62,351 bases of DNA from Burkholderiales bacterium (GTDB lineage: Bacteria; Pseudomonadota; Gammaproteobacteria; Burkholderiales; Usitatibacteraceae): positions 1 to 62,351 of the forward strand of contig JANYBL010000098.1 of the NCBI GenBank assembly GCA_025360815.1. The letters run 5' to 3'. Below are positions 34,180 to 44,813 of the stretch, in pieces. Positions within the stretch are counted from its first letter, which is position 1. Every line of letters starts with the position of its first letter. The notes under the pieces are model-generated. The model made no database searches. It saw only the letters and a program-made list of their open reading frames with translations, and was not told the DNA's origin. The position numbers and the translations under genes are program-made.

Positions 34180-35037
34180 TTATGCGACGCCATATTTGCG
34201 GAACCAGACCATCAAACGTTTCCAGCCGTCGTTGGCCTCGCCCGCCCTGTAGCTGGGGCGATAGTCGGCGTGGAAACCGTGCGGAGTATCGTCATAGAGC
34301 ACGATTTCAGATTTGCTGCCGGCGGCTTTGAGTGCATCTCGCATCTTGCCGACAGTGTCGTTTGGGATACCGCTATCGGCATCGCCGTAAAGCCCTAAAA
34401 CAGGAACTTTCAACTTGCTCGCGATATCGATCGGATGCGTCGGTGTCATCGGTGTCGCAGCGCGCACCAAAGCGCCGTACCATGCCACACCAGCTTTCAG
34501 GTTTGGGTTGTGGGCAGCGTACATCCACGTGATACGCCCGCCCCAGCAGAACCCAGTGACGGCGGCCTTCTTGACATCACCGTTATTTTGCGCCGCCCAA
34601 GCAAGCGTGGCATCCAAATCCGACATCACTTGTGCATCTGGCACTTTGGAAACCACGGCAGAGACCTCCTTCATATCTTTCAACTTTGAAACATCTCCCT
34701 GGCGCGCATAAAGTTCTGGCGCAATCGCCATGTAACCTTCTTTGGCGAAACGGCGGCAAACATCCTTGATATGTTCATGCACGCCGAAAATTTCTTGTAC
34801 GACCAATACTACCGGGAGATTTTTCCCACCTGCTGGCATCGCGCGGTAGGCGGGCATTTCACCGTCGACCACTTTAATTTTGACTTCGCCGGCCGTTAAG
34901 CCTTTGCTATCGGTTGTGATTGTTTCAGCGCTGACCGGGATCACAGCAGCCGCAAAGCCACCGGCCAATGTGGTCATGACAAAATCACGACGCGAATATT
35001 CAGTTTTGGGTGCAAAGGGAATGACTTCGGGATGCAT
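34180..35037 (-). CDS. Dienelactone hydrolase family protein, Tat-exported
   Basis: 285 residues. A Tat motif (SRRDFVM, residues 15-21) and a short hydrophobic stretch precede an alpha/beta hydrolase domain. The nucleophile is cysteine in GFCWGG, the acid is in [10 protein letters not shown] and the His in TPHGFHADY, the Cys-Asp-His triad of dienelactone hydrolases. The known family reaction opens dienelactone in chlorocatechol breakdown, but many members act on other esters; export to the periplasm suggests an envelope or detoxification role. Encoded alone. Confidence 0.88.
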   Translation of the reverse strand: MHPEVIPFAPKTEYSRRDFVMTTLAGGFAAAVIPVSAETITTDSKGLTAGEVKIKVVDGEMPAYRAMPAGGKNLPVVLVVQEIFGVHEHIKDVCRRFAKEGYMAIAPELYARQGDVSKLKDMKEVSAVVSKVPDAQVMSDLDATLAWAAQNNGDVKKAAVTGFCWGGRITWMYAAHNPNLKAGVAWYGALVRAATPMTPTHPIDIASKLKVPVLGLYGDADSGIPNDTVGKMRDALKAAGSKSEIVLYDDTPHGFHADYRPSYRAGEANDGWKRLMVWFRKYGVA

Positions 35038-35107
35038 AATGTTTCTCCAGTTGGTATGGTTTGATGGACAGTGTGACGTAAAATTTGGGTGAGCTCTCTA
35101 CAAGAGT

Positions 35108-35881
35108 ATGAAAGAGCTAGCCAGAGTTTGCAATGACTCGTTGTATCATGGTCCTATGGATAATTTCACGATAACACTAGGGGGGGTTGGCGATAGGTTC
35201 AGGTTCGAAACAATCTCACCGCGCCTCGCTTTCAAATCGCCCTGCCCCGGACGAATCACATCGTTGCGATGTTTTTCATCGGTAGCATTATTGGCGCTGG
35301 GCTTGTGTACCAGCGTATCGGCTCTCGCGGCAGCGGCCCATACGATCTTTGTAACGCTCGAGGCCGAGGCGATCACGGCGGCCCCCACAAACGATACCTC
35401 TTCCAAAACGGCAATGTCACGTGCGCCGGTTGATGAAACGCTGATATACGCTCTCTCGCTGATCGGTGTTAAATATCGCTATGGTGGAAATTCTGCTGCG
35501 AAGGGGTTTGATTGCTCAGGTTTTGTCAGCCATGTGTTCTCAGAAACACTTTCGTTGCCGTTGCCGCGCAGCGCGATTGCCATGAGTAAGGCTGGACTCC
35601 AGATAGACCAAAGCCAGTTGCAGCCCGGTGATTTGGTTTTTTACAAAACCCTTAAACGAGCGTTTTCACATGTTGGGCTCTATATCGGTGACGGGCGTTT
35701 TGTGCATGCCCCATCGCGCGGCAAAACAGTTGAAATCGTTGAGATGAGTAATGTCTATTGGCGTAAACGCTTCAACGGTGCGAGGCGCGTCACGCCGTTG
35801 GTGGCAGATGCTGAACCGGTCATTTCCGCCGACGCAGAACCAACTTTGCGCAGGCGGCAGTTCGTCGTCGGACCGCAATAG
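35108..35881 (+). CDS. NlpC/P60 family cell-wall hydrolase
   Basis: 257 residues. The C-terminal 120 residues are an NlpC/P60 domain: catalytic Cys in GFDCSGFVSHV, His in SHVGLYIGDG, and the third His in FVHAPSRG. These enzymes cut the stem peptide of peptidoglycan. The N-terminus is unclear: a signal-like stretch (CFSSVALLALGLCTSVSALAAA) lies about 55 residues in, so the true start may be later, for example the TTG around 35262, or at ATG 35156. Divergent from the dienelactone hydrolase gene. Confidence 0.87.
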   Translation: MKELARVCNDSLYHGPMDNFTITLGGVGDRFRFETISPRLAFKSPCPGRITSLRCFSSVALLALGLCTSVSALAAAAHTIFVTLEAEAITAAPTNDTSSKTAMSRAPVDETLIYALSLIGVKYRYGGNSAAKGFDCSGFVSHVFSETLSLPLPRSAIAMSKAGLQIDQSQLQPGDLVFYKTLKRAFSHVGLYIGDGRFVHAPSRGKTVEIVEMSNVYWRKRFNGARRVTPLVADAEPVISADAEPTLRRRQFVVGPQ

Positions 35882-35986
35882 CGGTTGCACCCAGTTTCAG
35901 CAGTGAACCATCCCCTGAGCAGGATACACGGACGGCATAACTGGCAATCGCGCAATATTGAATACTCAAAAGGCAATAAACCATAA

Positions 35987-36016
35987 AAAAACCGCACCCA
36001 AAAAAGTGCGGTTTTT
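35987..36016. terminator. Bidirectional intrinsic terminator
   Basis: AAAAACCGCAC (35987-35997) pairs perfectly with GTGCGGTTTTT (36006-36016) over an 8-base loop. It lies between the NlpC/P60 gene and the convergent dksA gene and can stop both. Confidence 0.9.
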
Positions 36017-36041
36017 GCTTTGCGCATGCATTTTTTACAAC

Positions 36042-36944
36042 TCACTCGCCGTACATTTTTTGTTTCAACTCCCGGCGTTCTTGTGCTTCGATCGTGAGCG
36101 TAGCGGTTGGTCTCGCCAACAGACGGGGCAGACCAATTGGCTCGCCGGTTTCTTCGCAATAGCCGTATTCACCGGATTCAATCAACGCCAAAACGCCTTC
36201 AACTTTTTTAAGCAATTTGCGTTCACGATCGCGCGCGCGCAGCTCTAAAGCATGTTCTTCTTCGAGCGTGGCGCGGTCTGCGGGATCTGGCGCAACCGCC
36301 AATTCGCGAAGGTTTTCTGTCGTAGCACCCGCGTTCAACCGCAGCTGAGTTTGCAACTCTTTCAAGCGATTCTTGAAAAAATTAAGTTGATCTCGCGACA
36401 TGTAGTCGGACTTTGGCTGCTTTAATAGCTCGGCCTCCGTGAGTAACGGCCCCCCGCGAGTGGGTTTGGGAGGAGGTCTTGGTGTTGGCTGAGTGACGAC
36501 GGGTTCAACCATTTTGGCGACGGGACGGGCTGGGACACGGGCAGCCGGTGCCGCAGGCGATTTGGTTATAGAAGGTGTAGAGGATTTTACGGTTGCTTTA
36601 GGTGGCACTTTTACGCTTTCTTTGACGGTTATTTTCTTGGTCGGCACCTTAGCGGATGCCTTGACGGCTGCTTTGGCAGGCGTTTTTGCGGTTTTTTTAA
36701 CTGCCGACTTGGGAGCAGGGTTCAACTTTGCAGCCGTTTTGGCGGATTTGATGCCCTTCGCGACCACCTTCACCTTTGGGACGATTTTTGACGCCGCCTT
36801 GGAGGAAGACTTTGCAACCACCTTCTTGGCGGTCATTTTTACCGACTTGGCGGAAACTGCTTTGCTACCAGAGGGTTTTTTGACGACAACTTTAGCGGTG
36901 GATTTCGCGACGGTCTTAGCTTTTTTAACAGTGGCCAACGTCAT
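36042..36944 (-). CDS. dksA: DksA-type RNA polymerase regulator with Lys/Ala-rich extension
   Basis: 300 residues, about twice the length of E. coli DksA. Residues 1-165 are a Lys/Ala/Val/Pro-rich tract like histone H1 or AlgP; from about 180 a DksA unit follows: YMSRDQLNFFKNRL, a coiled coil with the tip motif DPADRA (D220, D223, A225), and GYCEETGEPIGLPRLLARP. Of the four zinc ligands of classical DksA only the first Cys remains, as in other alpha/beta forms. DksA inserts in the polymerase secondary channel and works with ppGpp. The ribosome site AGGAG is only about two bases from ATG 36944, unusually tight. Confidence 0.88.
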   Translation of the reverse strand: MTLATVKKAKTVAKSTAKVVVKKPSGSKAVSAKSVKMTAKKVVAKSSSKAASKIVPKVKVVAKGIKSAKTAAKLNPAPKSAVKKTAKTPAKAAVKASAKVPTKKITVKESVKVPPKATVKSSTPSITKSPAAPAARVPARPVAKMVEPVVTQPTPRPPPKPTRGGPLLTEAELLKQPKSDYMSRDQLNFFKNRLKELQTQLRLNAGATTENLRELAVAPDPADRATLEEEHALELRARDRERKLLKKVEGVLALIESGEYGYCEETGEPIGLPRLLARPTATLTIEAQERRELKQKMYGE

Positions 36945-37289
36945 TTCTCCTAATGCAAGCGTCTGAATTCTATTGGAATTTTCATACTAAGGCTGATTAT
37001 TCCGGATTTTGAAAAACGCGTAAGTGTACTGAAAGCATTTTTTAAACACAATGCAATTATTTTTAACCTGAACATTTCCACGAACTTTCGTGACCTTTCC
37101 ACAACATCATGCCGCAACAACCTGTAGCAACGCCACATCAACGAATGTTATGTTTATATTGGGCATTTACTTGATAAAGCAATGCTCGGTAAAGCCCAAA
37201 GCGCCTAGATTTGCCCAAATTGGTCAAATAGCCAGCACTTTGGACCGCATTTACAAAGGACGAAGCATTTGCATTATTTTTCCGTTAGC

Positions 37290-38243
37290 TCAGGGTGGCT
37301 TTGGTTTGATTAGCCAGCTCAACCCTACTGAGACCAGCAGAATCATGCCCACCACTGCCAGCGACACAAAAATAGGAATTTTATAGAAGTCCACGATCAG
37401 CATTTTGGTTCCAACGAATATCAGTACCAGCGCTAAACCGTAAGAGAGCAAATGAAAACGTCCTGCCAAGTCGGCCAATAAAAAATACAGCGCCCGTAAA
37501 CCTAGAATTGCAAAAATGTTTGACGTCATAACAATAAATGGGTCTTGTGTGATTGCAAATACCGCCGGAATCGAATCAACCGCAAACACTACGTCGGTCA
37601 CACCGATCATCACGATCACGACGAACAGCGGCGTGAAATACTTAACGCCGTCTTTAATGATCGAAAAATGGTCACCTTGAAAGTTGTCAGTTAATTTGAC
37701 ATGACCGCGTATCCATCGCAGCAGCGGATTGGTGTTGAGGTCAGGCTCGGCGTCGGCGAAAATCAACATCTTCACGCCCGTGAACAGCAAAAACGCACCA
37801 AAAATGTAAAGCACCCAATGAAATTGCGCTACCAGCCAAGCGCCCAGCAGAATCATCACGATACGCAGCACAATTGCTAAAATGACGCCAATCACCAACG
37901 CACGGCGCTGCAATTCTTCCGGCACCGCGAAGAAGGTAAAAATCATCAGGAAGACAAAAATATTATCAACCGATAACGATTTTTCGATCAAATAGCCGGT
38001 TAAAAACTCGGTCGTTTTCAATTTCGCGAACGCCGGATCATAGGCTTGACCCAAGTACCACCACAACAAGCCCGCAAACACAAAAGATAGCGAGACCCAA
38101 ATGAGCGACCAAATTGCAGCCTCCTTGGAAGATACTTTTTGCCCTTTTTTCTGGTCTAAGACCAACAAATCCACTGCAAGCGCAACCACTACAAAGAGCC
38201 CAAAGCCCAGCCACATCCAAACATTGCCAATCGTCTCAAACAT
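37290..38243 (-). CDS. alx: TerC/Alx family manganese-related membrane protein
   Basis: 317 residues from ATG 38243, preceded by GGGAGAGG. Seven to nine helices with the family's acidic motifs: DLLVLD in TM1, SLSVDNIFVFLMIF, and VIGVTDVVFAVDSIPAVFAIT. Alx exports or balances Mn2+ in E. coli and is under a yybP-ykoY riboswitch; the same element stands here, which strongly supports the assignment. A 97-residue in-frame upstream extension would run through the riboswitch and is not real. Confidence 0.92.
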   Translation of the reverse strand: MFETIGNVWMWLGFGLFVVVALAVDLLVLDQKKGQKVSSKEAAIWSLIWVSLSFVFAGLLWWYLGQAYDPAFAKLKTTEFLTGYLIEKSLSVDNIFVFLMIFTFFAVPEELQRRALVIGVILAIVLRIVMILLGAWLVAQFHWVLYIFGAFLLFTGVKMLIFADAEPDLNTNPLLRWIRGHVKLTDNFQGDHFSIIKDGVKYFTPLFVVIVMIGVTDVVFAVDSIPAVFAITQDPFIVMTSNIFAILGLRALYFLLADLAGRFHLLSYGLALVLIFVGTKMLIVDFYKIPIFVSLAVVGMILLVSVGLSWLIKPKPP

Positions 38244-38256
38244 AATCCTCTCCCGT

Positions 38257-38287
38257 AAAAAAACCCCAGACCAAGTGACGGCTGAGG
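38257..38287 (-). terminator. Riboswitch expression-platform terminator
   Basis: On the transcript CCTCAG pairs with CUGGGG, extended past one mismatch, and is followed by seven U. It lies between the aptamer and the alx ribosome site, as expected for a switch that stops transcription when Mn2+ is low. Confidence 0.75.
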
Positions 38288-38353
38288 CTTTTTCTATGGC
38301 AAAACTTATGACCGTTTTGCACTTAACAGACGAGCCTTTGCCAACAACACTGG

Positions 38354-38492
38354 CAAAGGTCTCGCTTGCAAATACAACGGAAAAAACTCGTATTTGCGCG
38401 TGGTGCCGGGGTTTCGCAGCTGCTGCGACAAAACAAACCCGTACTGACGACATCCACACCCGGGAAATATTCCCTTTAGCTACTCCCCTTTG
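38354..38492 (-). promoter_or_regulatory. yybP-ykoY (Mn2+) riboswitch aptamer
   Basis: The transcript has both conserved halves of this class: CAAAGGGGAGUAGC at the 5' side and GCGAGACCUUUGCC at the 3' side, whose ends (CAAAGG/CCUUUG) form the P1 helix. Between them are two further helices, as in known members. The class binds Mn2+ and turns genes on. It lies directly before alx. Confidence 0.93.
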
Positions 38493-38725
38493 AGGGTATG
38501 CAATCAAAACATGATGCGAACTTTCAAACTTCAATCGCGTGCTTATGTTACCGAATTGACAGAACCTTGCATAGCAATATTGACGATCATAGCCAATTTG
38601 CGTGGAAACTGTTATTTTTGTTCATTGGCTTTCACCGGTTCCAGCTGCTTTCCGTAAGCGCATAATTTATCCACGAATTTTTTTACGATTTTCTATCCAT
38701 TCAACTCGGCCACTAAGTGCCCAAT

Positions 38726-39379
38726 ATGGCCAATTCGCCCATGACACGCGACGCACGCGATGCGCGCAATCCGCCAACTCTGCCCATCGAAGCGATCGGC
38801 AGCCACCCTGAGTTTCGTCATCTATCGAGTATCGAGGGTGTACGAATTGATTTGCGCTACGCTAGCCCGAATAATTTTGTCGGGCGCGATCTGTATTCGC
38901 CGATCGATTGTGCCTGGCTACACCGGGACGCTGCTGAAGGCTTGGCACGCGCAGTCCAGTGGCTAAAAAGTGAGCGCAGTGATTTGAGACTGTTGGTACT
39001 CGATGCATTGCGCCCGCAGCGCGCCCAAGAAGCGCTTTGGGAGAGATTGCAAGGCACGGATCTCCTCATGTATCTAGCCAACCCAGTGCGCGGCTCAATT
39101 CATTCATTTGGCATGGCCGTCGATATCACGATCACAAATTCGCAGGGCGAAGAACTTGATATGGGCACACCGTTCGATGATTTATCCGCGCTTTCGCACC
39201 CGAAACTGGAGATCGATCACTTGGCGAAACATCTCATCTCAGAACAACAAATCAGCCACCGCGCCCTGCTCCGCGAGGCCATGCAGCAAGGTGGTTTTGC
39301 CGGAATCAGCACCGAATGGTGGCATTTTGACCATGGGGATCGCGATCAAGTGCGCGCGGGCTACACGAGAATTTTATAA
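38726..39379 (+). CDS. VanX/DdpX-like D-Ala-D-Ala dipeptidase
   Basis: About 217 residues. VRIDLRYASPNNFVG near the N-terminus, then the zinc motif SIHSFGMAVD (SxHxxGxAxD) and STEWWHFD with the catalytic Glu and third ligand, define peptidase family M15D. DALRPQRAQ supplies the conserved Arg. No signal peptide is visible, so it is cytoplasmic and more likely used in peptidoglycan recycling than in vancomycin resistance; no vanHA-like genes are near. Start ambiguous: GTG 38717, ATG 38726 or ATG 38741. Divergent from alx. Confidence 0.87.
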   Translation: MANSPMTRDARDARNPPTLPIEAIGSHPEFRHLSSIEGVRIDLRYASPNNFVGRDLYSPIDCAWLHRDAAEGLARAVQWLKSERSDLRLLVLDALRPQRAQEALWERLQGTDLLMYLANPVRGSIHSFGMAVDITITNSQGEELDMGTPFDDLSALSHPKLEIDHLAKHLISEQQISHRALLREAMQQGGFAGISTEWWHFDHGDRDQVRAGYTRIL

Positions 39380-39409
39380 GAGCGCTTTTCAGATTGAGCG
39401 TAGTCAGAT

Positions 39410-40378
39410 TTATTTCGAAGCCGCCGAACGATCCCTCGACGCAAAATAAATTCCTACCAGCAGCACTGAAAAGCCAACCAATTGCAGCGGCGCAAATTGT
39501 TCGCCAAATACCCACCATGCCATCAACGACGAACCGATCGGCTCGCCCAAAATGACAACAGCGATGAAGGTGGCGGGAATATATTTTAGCGCCCAATTGA
39601 TGCCGCTATGCCCAAGCAATTGAGGTCCCAAACCGAGCCCCAGCAAACAGAGCCACGCCGTTGACGAATAGCCAACCAGTGGATCACCGCTAACCCACGC
39701 CATCGCCAGCAAGACGGCGGCGGCGCTTGAATAAGTTAACGCGATGTAGGGCATGAGCGACATGGTTTTACGTAATCGGCGGCCGATCAGCAAATAGCCG
39801 CAAACTGTCAACGAGCCAACAAGCGCCAGCACATTGCCGAGTGGAGGATTTGTACCAATAGCCGCAGTATCGATTCTGGCATCGGATGCAAATATCAACA
39901 CACTACCCAGAATGGCGGCGGCAATGCCAAGCAGTAACCATCTGCCGAGCTTTTCACGAAACACGAGCCATGAAAACAGTGCGATCCAGATCGGATTAGT
40001 GGTGACCAGCGCGGCACTGCTGGCAACGGATGTGTATTGCAATGATGATATCCATGAGGCGAAATGCGCCGCCAGAAACAAGCCGGAAACGCCCGCCAGT
40101 AGGGCATCTTGGGTATTTATGGCAACAAACTCCGTGCGAGTTTTTGCCCGCGAAACTACGATGATAACCAATATCACTGACGCGGTACCGAGCCGCCAAG
40201 CCGCAATCGCCAACGACGAAACGCCTTCAATTTGCGCAAAGCGGATCATGATGGCGGCGCTCGACACCATCAGCACCGATGCAATCAAAACACCGTAACG
40301 AAGCCAGCTTGCTGGCGGCGGATCGGCTTTGGGCAGCGCGAACGCATGTTGCGCAACTGAATTTGTGGCCAGCGGCAT
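39410..40378 (-). CDS. DMT superfamily transporter (EamA type)
   Basis: 322 residues, ten hydrophobic segments in two EamA repeats (IMIRFAQIEGVSSLAIAAWRLG in the first; LLGHSGINWALKYIPATFIAVVILGEPIGSS in two adjoining helices of the second, with the usual W-A-L-K and GEP features). EamA proteins export amino acids or other metabolites across the inner membrane; the substrate is not predictable. It converges with the dipeptidase gene, 30 bp apart, without a clear terminator between them. Confidence 0.9.
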   Translation of the reverse strand: MPLATNSVAQHAFALPKADPPPASWLRYGVLIASVLMVSSAAIMIRFAQIEGVSSLAIAAWRLGTASVILVIIVVSRAKTRTEFVAINTQDALLAGVSGLFLAAHFASWISSLQYTSVASSAALVTTNPIWIALFSWLVFREKLGRWLLLGIAAAILGSVLIFASDARIDTAAIGTNPPLGNVLALVGSLTVCGYLLIGRRLRKTMSLMPYIALTYSSAAAVLLAMAWVSGDPLVGYSSTAWLCLLGLGLGPQLLGHSGINWALKYIPATFIAVVILGEPIGSSLMAWWVFGEQFAPLQLVGFSVLLVGIYFASRDRSAASK

Positions 40379-40399
40379 GTCATCTAATCCGTCTTGTCA

Positions 40400-40636
40400 T
40401 TATTTTGCGGGCGGGGCAGTCAGATGCATGACGATTTTTCGAACTATCGGCGCGACGACAATCACCGTTGGAAACGCGCAACACCATGCAATGACGAACG
40501 AACGCAACCAGATAAAAATAAAATTGTTTACCAAGCCCAAATTCACGAAGGTCAAAATACCAGACATAATGAATGCCATGAGCAGCGACATAAAAAATGC
40601 AAACAAGAGCGGCGTATAGTTGGGATGGATTTTCAT
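40400..40636 (-). CDS. DUF2798 small membrane protein
   Basis: 78 residues, two membrane helices (LLFAFFMSLLMAFIMSGILT and FVIAWCCAFPTVIVVAPIV) linked by a short loop with NLGL, the DUF2798 pattern. The family has no known function. It lies 21 bp upstream of the DMT transporter gene on the same strand and is probably cotranscribed with it. Confidence 0.88.
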   Translation of the reverse strand: MKIHPNYTPLLFAFFMSLLMAFIMSGILTFVNLGLVNNFIFIWLRSFVIAWCCAFPTVIVVAPIVRKIVMHLTAPPAK

Positions 40637-40645
40637 TAATTGAGC

Positions 40646-40957
40646 CTAGCGCGGCACCAGACGTGTCCGCGTGCTGCCGATTTCATTCCCCAATTGCGCC
40701 GCGCCTTCGTGACCTAGTGCGTCAACTAAAACATCGCATTCGCCGAGCAGTTTGTTGCGCAAAGTTCGACCACGTTTTGGCAGCTGCTGAAACACTGATG
40801 CCACTTCGCACGGATGCCTCACCACCGACGACTCGGACCTATCTTCCGCGTCTTCAATGACGACGAGCGCGCAACGCAGTTTATGCTGCAGACCATGATG
40901 ATGGTTGGCGACCTCTTGTGCGCCCTTTTGAGTTTTTCGAAATACACTAGTTTCCAT
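40646..40957 (-). CDS. Small hypothetical protein downstream of purA
   Basis: 103 residues. The N-terminal part (METSVFRKTQKGAQEVA and LRCALVVIE) resembles small betaproteobacterial proteins that share an F-R-K-T-x-K-G start and a short helical domain. After about residue 40 the composition becomes less protein-like and no longer follows that pattern, so the end may be frameshifted or diverged. It lies 44 bp after purA on the same strand. Confidence 0.5.
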   Translation of the reverse strand: METSVFRKTQKGAQEVANHHHGLQHKLRCALVVIEDAEDRSESSVVRHPCEVASVFQQLPKRGRTLRNKLLGECDVLVDALGHEGAAQLGNEIGSTRTRLVPR

Positions 40958-41001
40958 CGCCGAACGTGCCGATCTATGCTGGCTATATCAATATCAATGA
41001 A

Positions 41002-42408
<1,407 letters not shown>

Positions 42409-42425
42409 TTAAATCGAAGACACTA

Positions 42426-43601
42426 TCAGCCGGGATTGCGCATCGGAACGACCGTCCAGCCCCCCGCCTGTTTAACCAATTCACGATCGCAGCCCAGCTC
42501 GTGTAAGTCGGCATCATGCCCCGGCAGTTGCGCTATGACGCGCTCACCAGTGTTCCGCAGTTCGGCAATTATCGTTTGTGCAGTCGCATCAACTTGGGCC
42601 GGTACCAAAATCGCCCCGCGAGTAGGTTGATCTGCGATAAGCGGTAAAAGTGCCTTTAAATCCATGGAGAAGCCCGTGGCGGGCCGTGCGCGGCCAAATG
42701 ACTTACCAACCTCGTCGTAACGTCCGCCGCGCGCTACGGCATCGGATGCGCCGCTGGCGTAAGCCGAGAAAACAATACCGCTTTCATAATTGAACCCGCC
42801 CAATTCGCCTAAATCAATGCTGACGACAATACCTTGTGCAGAAAAATGCGCGGCAATATTACGCAGCTGCGCAATAGCGCTAGCAATACGTTGATCGCCG
42901 GGTAGCGCCGCCGCTGCGAGATCAAGCACGCCGACGCCGCCGTACCAAGTTGGCAGCATTAGTAACGCGTTACGATAGCTCGGAATAAGATCCGGAATCT
43001 CCATCACAAGAGATTTAAGCATCTGTACATCCTTGGCTTCGGTAGCGACAAAAATATCATCGGCTGACGCGGTGTCCACTTTGGCGAGGTCGATCAACGT
43101 TCGAAAAATCGCCGGGTGACCAATATCGAGCTGAACCGCTTTCACGTCGAATGCGTTTAACGCGTCGATCATCAGCTGTTGAATCTCAATGTCGGCCTCA
43201 AGCCCTGCATGGCCGAAAAGCTCCGCGCCAGCTTGAAAGGGCTGACGGCTTTTACCCAAACCAGACGGCAACGTATGCAAAACGCTACCGGCATAACAAA
43301 GCCGCGAGATGCCATGACGGTTCAGTACATGCGCGTCAATCCGCGCGACTTGCGGCGTGGTGTCGGCACGAATGCCCATCGTACGCCCAGAAAGCTGATC
43401 GACAAGCTTAAAAGTCGCCAAATCCATGTCGTGACCCGTGCCCGTCAGTAACGAATCGACGTACTCCATTAGCGGCGGCACCACTAGCTCATAGCCCCGC
43501 AACGCAAACATATCGAGCGCCAGACGGCGGATATGCTCGAGTTTTCTTGCATCGTGCGGGAGCAAGTCTTCAATATGTTCTGGTAATGCCCAAGTTGTCA
43601 T
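42426..43601 (-). CDS. hisZ: ATP phosphoribosyltransferase regulatory subunit
   Basis: 391 residues from ATG 43601 (MTTWALPEHIEDLLP); a GTG at 43619 is an alternative. It is a class II synthetase-like fold (ALDMFALRGYELVVPPLMEYVD, GRTMGIRADTTPQVARID) without the HisRS C-terminal anticodon domain, which is HisZ. HisZ makes the short form of HisG allosteric in histidine synthesis. Its presence beside a true hisS in this window (52025) shows that the two are separate. It is cut off from hflC by a terminator and so probably has its own promoter. Confidence 0.93.
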   Translation of the reverse strand: MTTWALPEHIEDLLPHDARKLEHIRRLALDMFALRGYELVVPPLMEYVDSLLTGTGHDMDLATFKLVDQLSGRTMGIRADTTPQVARIDAHVLNRHGISRLCYAGSVLHTLPSGLGKSRQPFQAGAELFGHAGLEADIEIQQLMIDALNAFDVKAVQLDIGHPAIFRTLIDLAKVDTASADDIFVATEAKDVQMLKSLVMEIPDLIPSYRNALLMLPTWYGGVGVLDLAAAALPGDQRIASAIAQLRNIAAHFSAQGIVVSIDLGELGGFNYESGIVFSAYASGASDAVARGGRYDEVGKSFGRARPATGFSMDLKALLPLIADQPTRGAILVPAQVDATAQTIIAELRNTGERVIAQLPGHDADLHELGCDRELVKQAGGWTVVPMRNPG

Positions 43602-43744
43602 TTGCACTGACTCATTCACAGTAAAAAATTTATGCCGTTAACGTTACCGAGTGTTAACAATTGCCCGCTAACCGAAGCACGCCCTAACATTTGCAACCGT
43701 CTTACGCGCGAACGAGACGCCGGGGTCAATCAACCGCAAGACGC

Positions 43745-43780
43745 AAAAACGGCGCGAACCTGTTTGGAACGCGCCGTTAC
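43745..43780 (-). terminator. Intrinsic terminator after hflC
   Basis: On the minus strand AACGGCGCG pairs with CGCGCCGTT across about 13 bases and runs into TTTTT. It separates the hfq-hflX-hflK-hflC operon from hisZ-purA. The rest of the 295-bp gap holds a GTTAAC repeated at 43637 and 43653 but no small gene that I can support (relatives often carry a DUF2065 gene here). Confidence 0.85.
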
Positions 43781-43896
43781 CAGATTATACGGAAGTTTTG
43801 CGGCTTTGCTTATTTTGACTTCGCTGCCACCAATGCATTTACGTTGGCGTCATAAAATATTGAATGCAGTCGCTGCCGAAAATCCTGCCGACCGTT

Positions 43897-44775
43897 TTAC
43901 TTTCCGCCTTTATTGGGGTTTTTCAAGTATTTGAATACATCCGAGCTTGGATCTAACACCATCACATCGCTTTTATTGCGAAAGGTATTTTTGTAAACAT
44001 CCATGCTTCGATAAAACGCATAGAACTCAGCGTTCTTGGAGAAGGCTTGCGCGTAAATTTTTGCCGCTGTCGCATCGCCCTCACCTTTGATTTTTTGCGC
44101 ATCTCGGAAAGCCTCCGCCAAAATGACCTCACGCTGACGCTCTGCATCGGCACGAATTTTTTCGGCCTCACCTGATCCGGTTGAGCGCAACTCGTTGGCG
44201 ACGCGCTTGCGTTCAGAGTCCATCCGGCGATAAACGTCAGCGCTAATTTCTGGCACTAGATCGACCCGCTTCAAGCGTACATCTAACACTTCAATACCGA
44301 TACTGCGGGCATCTTTATCGGTTCTGACGCGCAAGTTATCCATAATTTTATTGCGCTCGCCGGAAATTACCTCGGCTAATGTACGCTGCCCGAATTCGGC
44401 GCGCAAATCATCGTTGACGCTTTGCGAAAGTCGAATTTCAGCTTTCACAAAATCACCGCCGGTAGAAACAAAAAATTGCTTAATATCGACAATACGATAT
44501 TTGACGTAAGTATCGACTAAAACGTTGTTTTTCTCTTTAGTTTGAATGCGCTCCGGCTCTTTCGGGTCAAGCGTTTGAATACGCATATCATACGGACGCA
44601 CATTTTCGATAAACGGCCATTTGAAATAAAGGCCGGGCTTATCTTGAATCGCAACCACTTCACCGAGTTGAAATTTAATCGCCGCTTCGCGCTGATCAAC
44701 GGTATAGGCCGACAGCACCAATGCCAGCAGGAGGGTGATCAGCGAGATAACGATAACTGGAATATTTTTTTGCAT
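43897..44775 (-). CDS. hflC: HflC, FtsH-regulating membrane protein
   Basis: 292 residues: an N-terminal helix (VIVISLITLLLALVLSAYTV) and a band-7/SPFH domain (DQREAAIKFQLGEVV through RTDKDARSIGIEVLDVRLKRVDL), then a helical part rich in Glu/Ala (AEKIRADAERQREVILAEAF). With HflK it forms a large periplasmic cage around the FtsH protease and limits its action on membrane proteins. Lies 38 bp downstream of hflK. Confidence 0.95.
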   Translation of the reverse strand: MQKNIPVIVISLITLLLALVLSAYTVDQREAAIKFQLGEVVAIQDKPGLYFKWPFIENVRPYDMRIQTLDPKEPERIQTKEKNNVLVDTYVKYRIVDIKQFFVSTGGDFVKAEIRLSQSVNDDLRAEFGQRTLAEVISGERNKIMDNLRVRTDKDARSIGIEVLDVRLKRVDLVPEISADVYRRMDSERKRVANELRSTGSGEAEKIRADAERQREVILAEAFRDAQKIKGEGDATAAKIYAQAFSKNAEFYAFYRSMDVYKNTFRNKSDVMVLDPSSDVFKYLKNPNKGGK

Positions 44776-44813
44776 AATAAGATTCTCGTTGTAGCGTTCT
44801 AAATCACGGTCGG

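Noticed and set aside
36493-36966. Plus-strand open frame opposite dksA
   Set aside because: It is the antisense of the Lys/Ala-rich tract, which gives long stop-free frames by composition alone.
38244-38534. In-frame 97-codon N-terminal extension of alx
   Set aside because: It reads through the riboswitch and terminator; ATG 38243 has a strong ribosome site.
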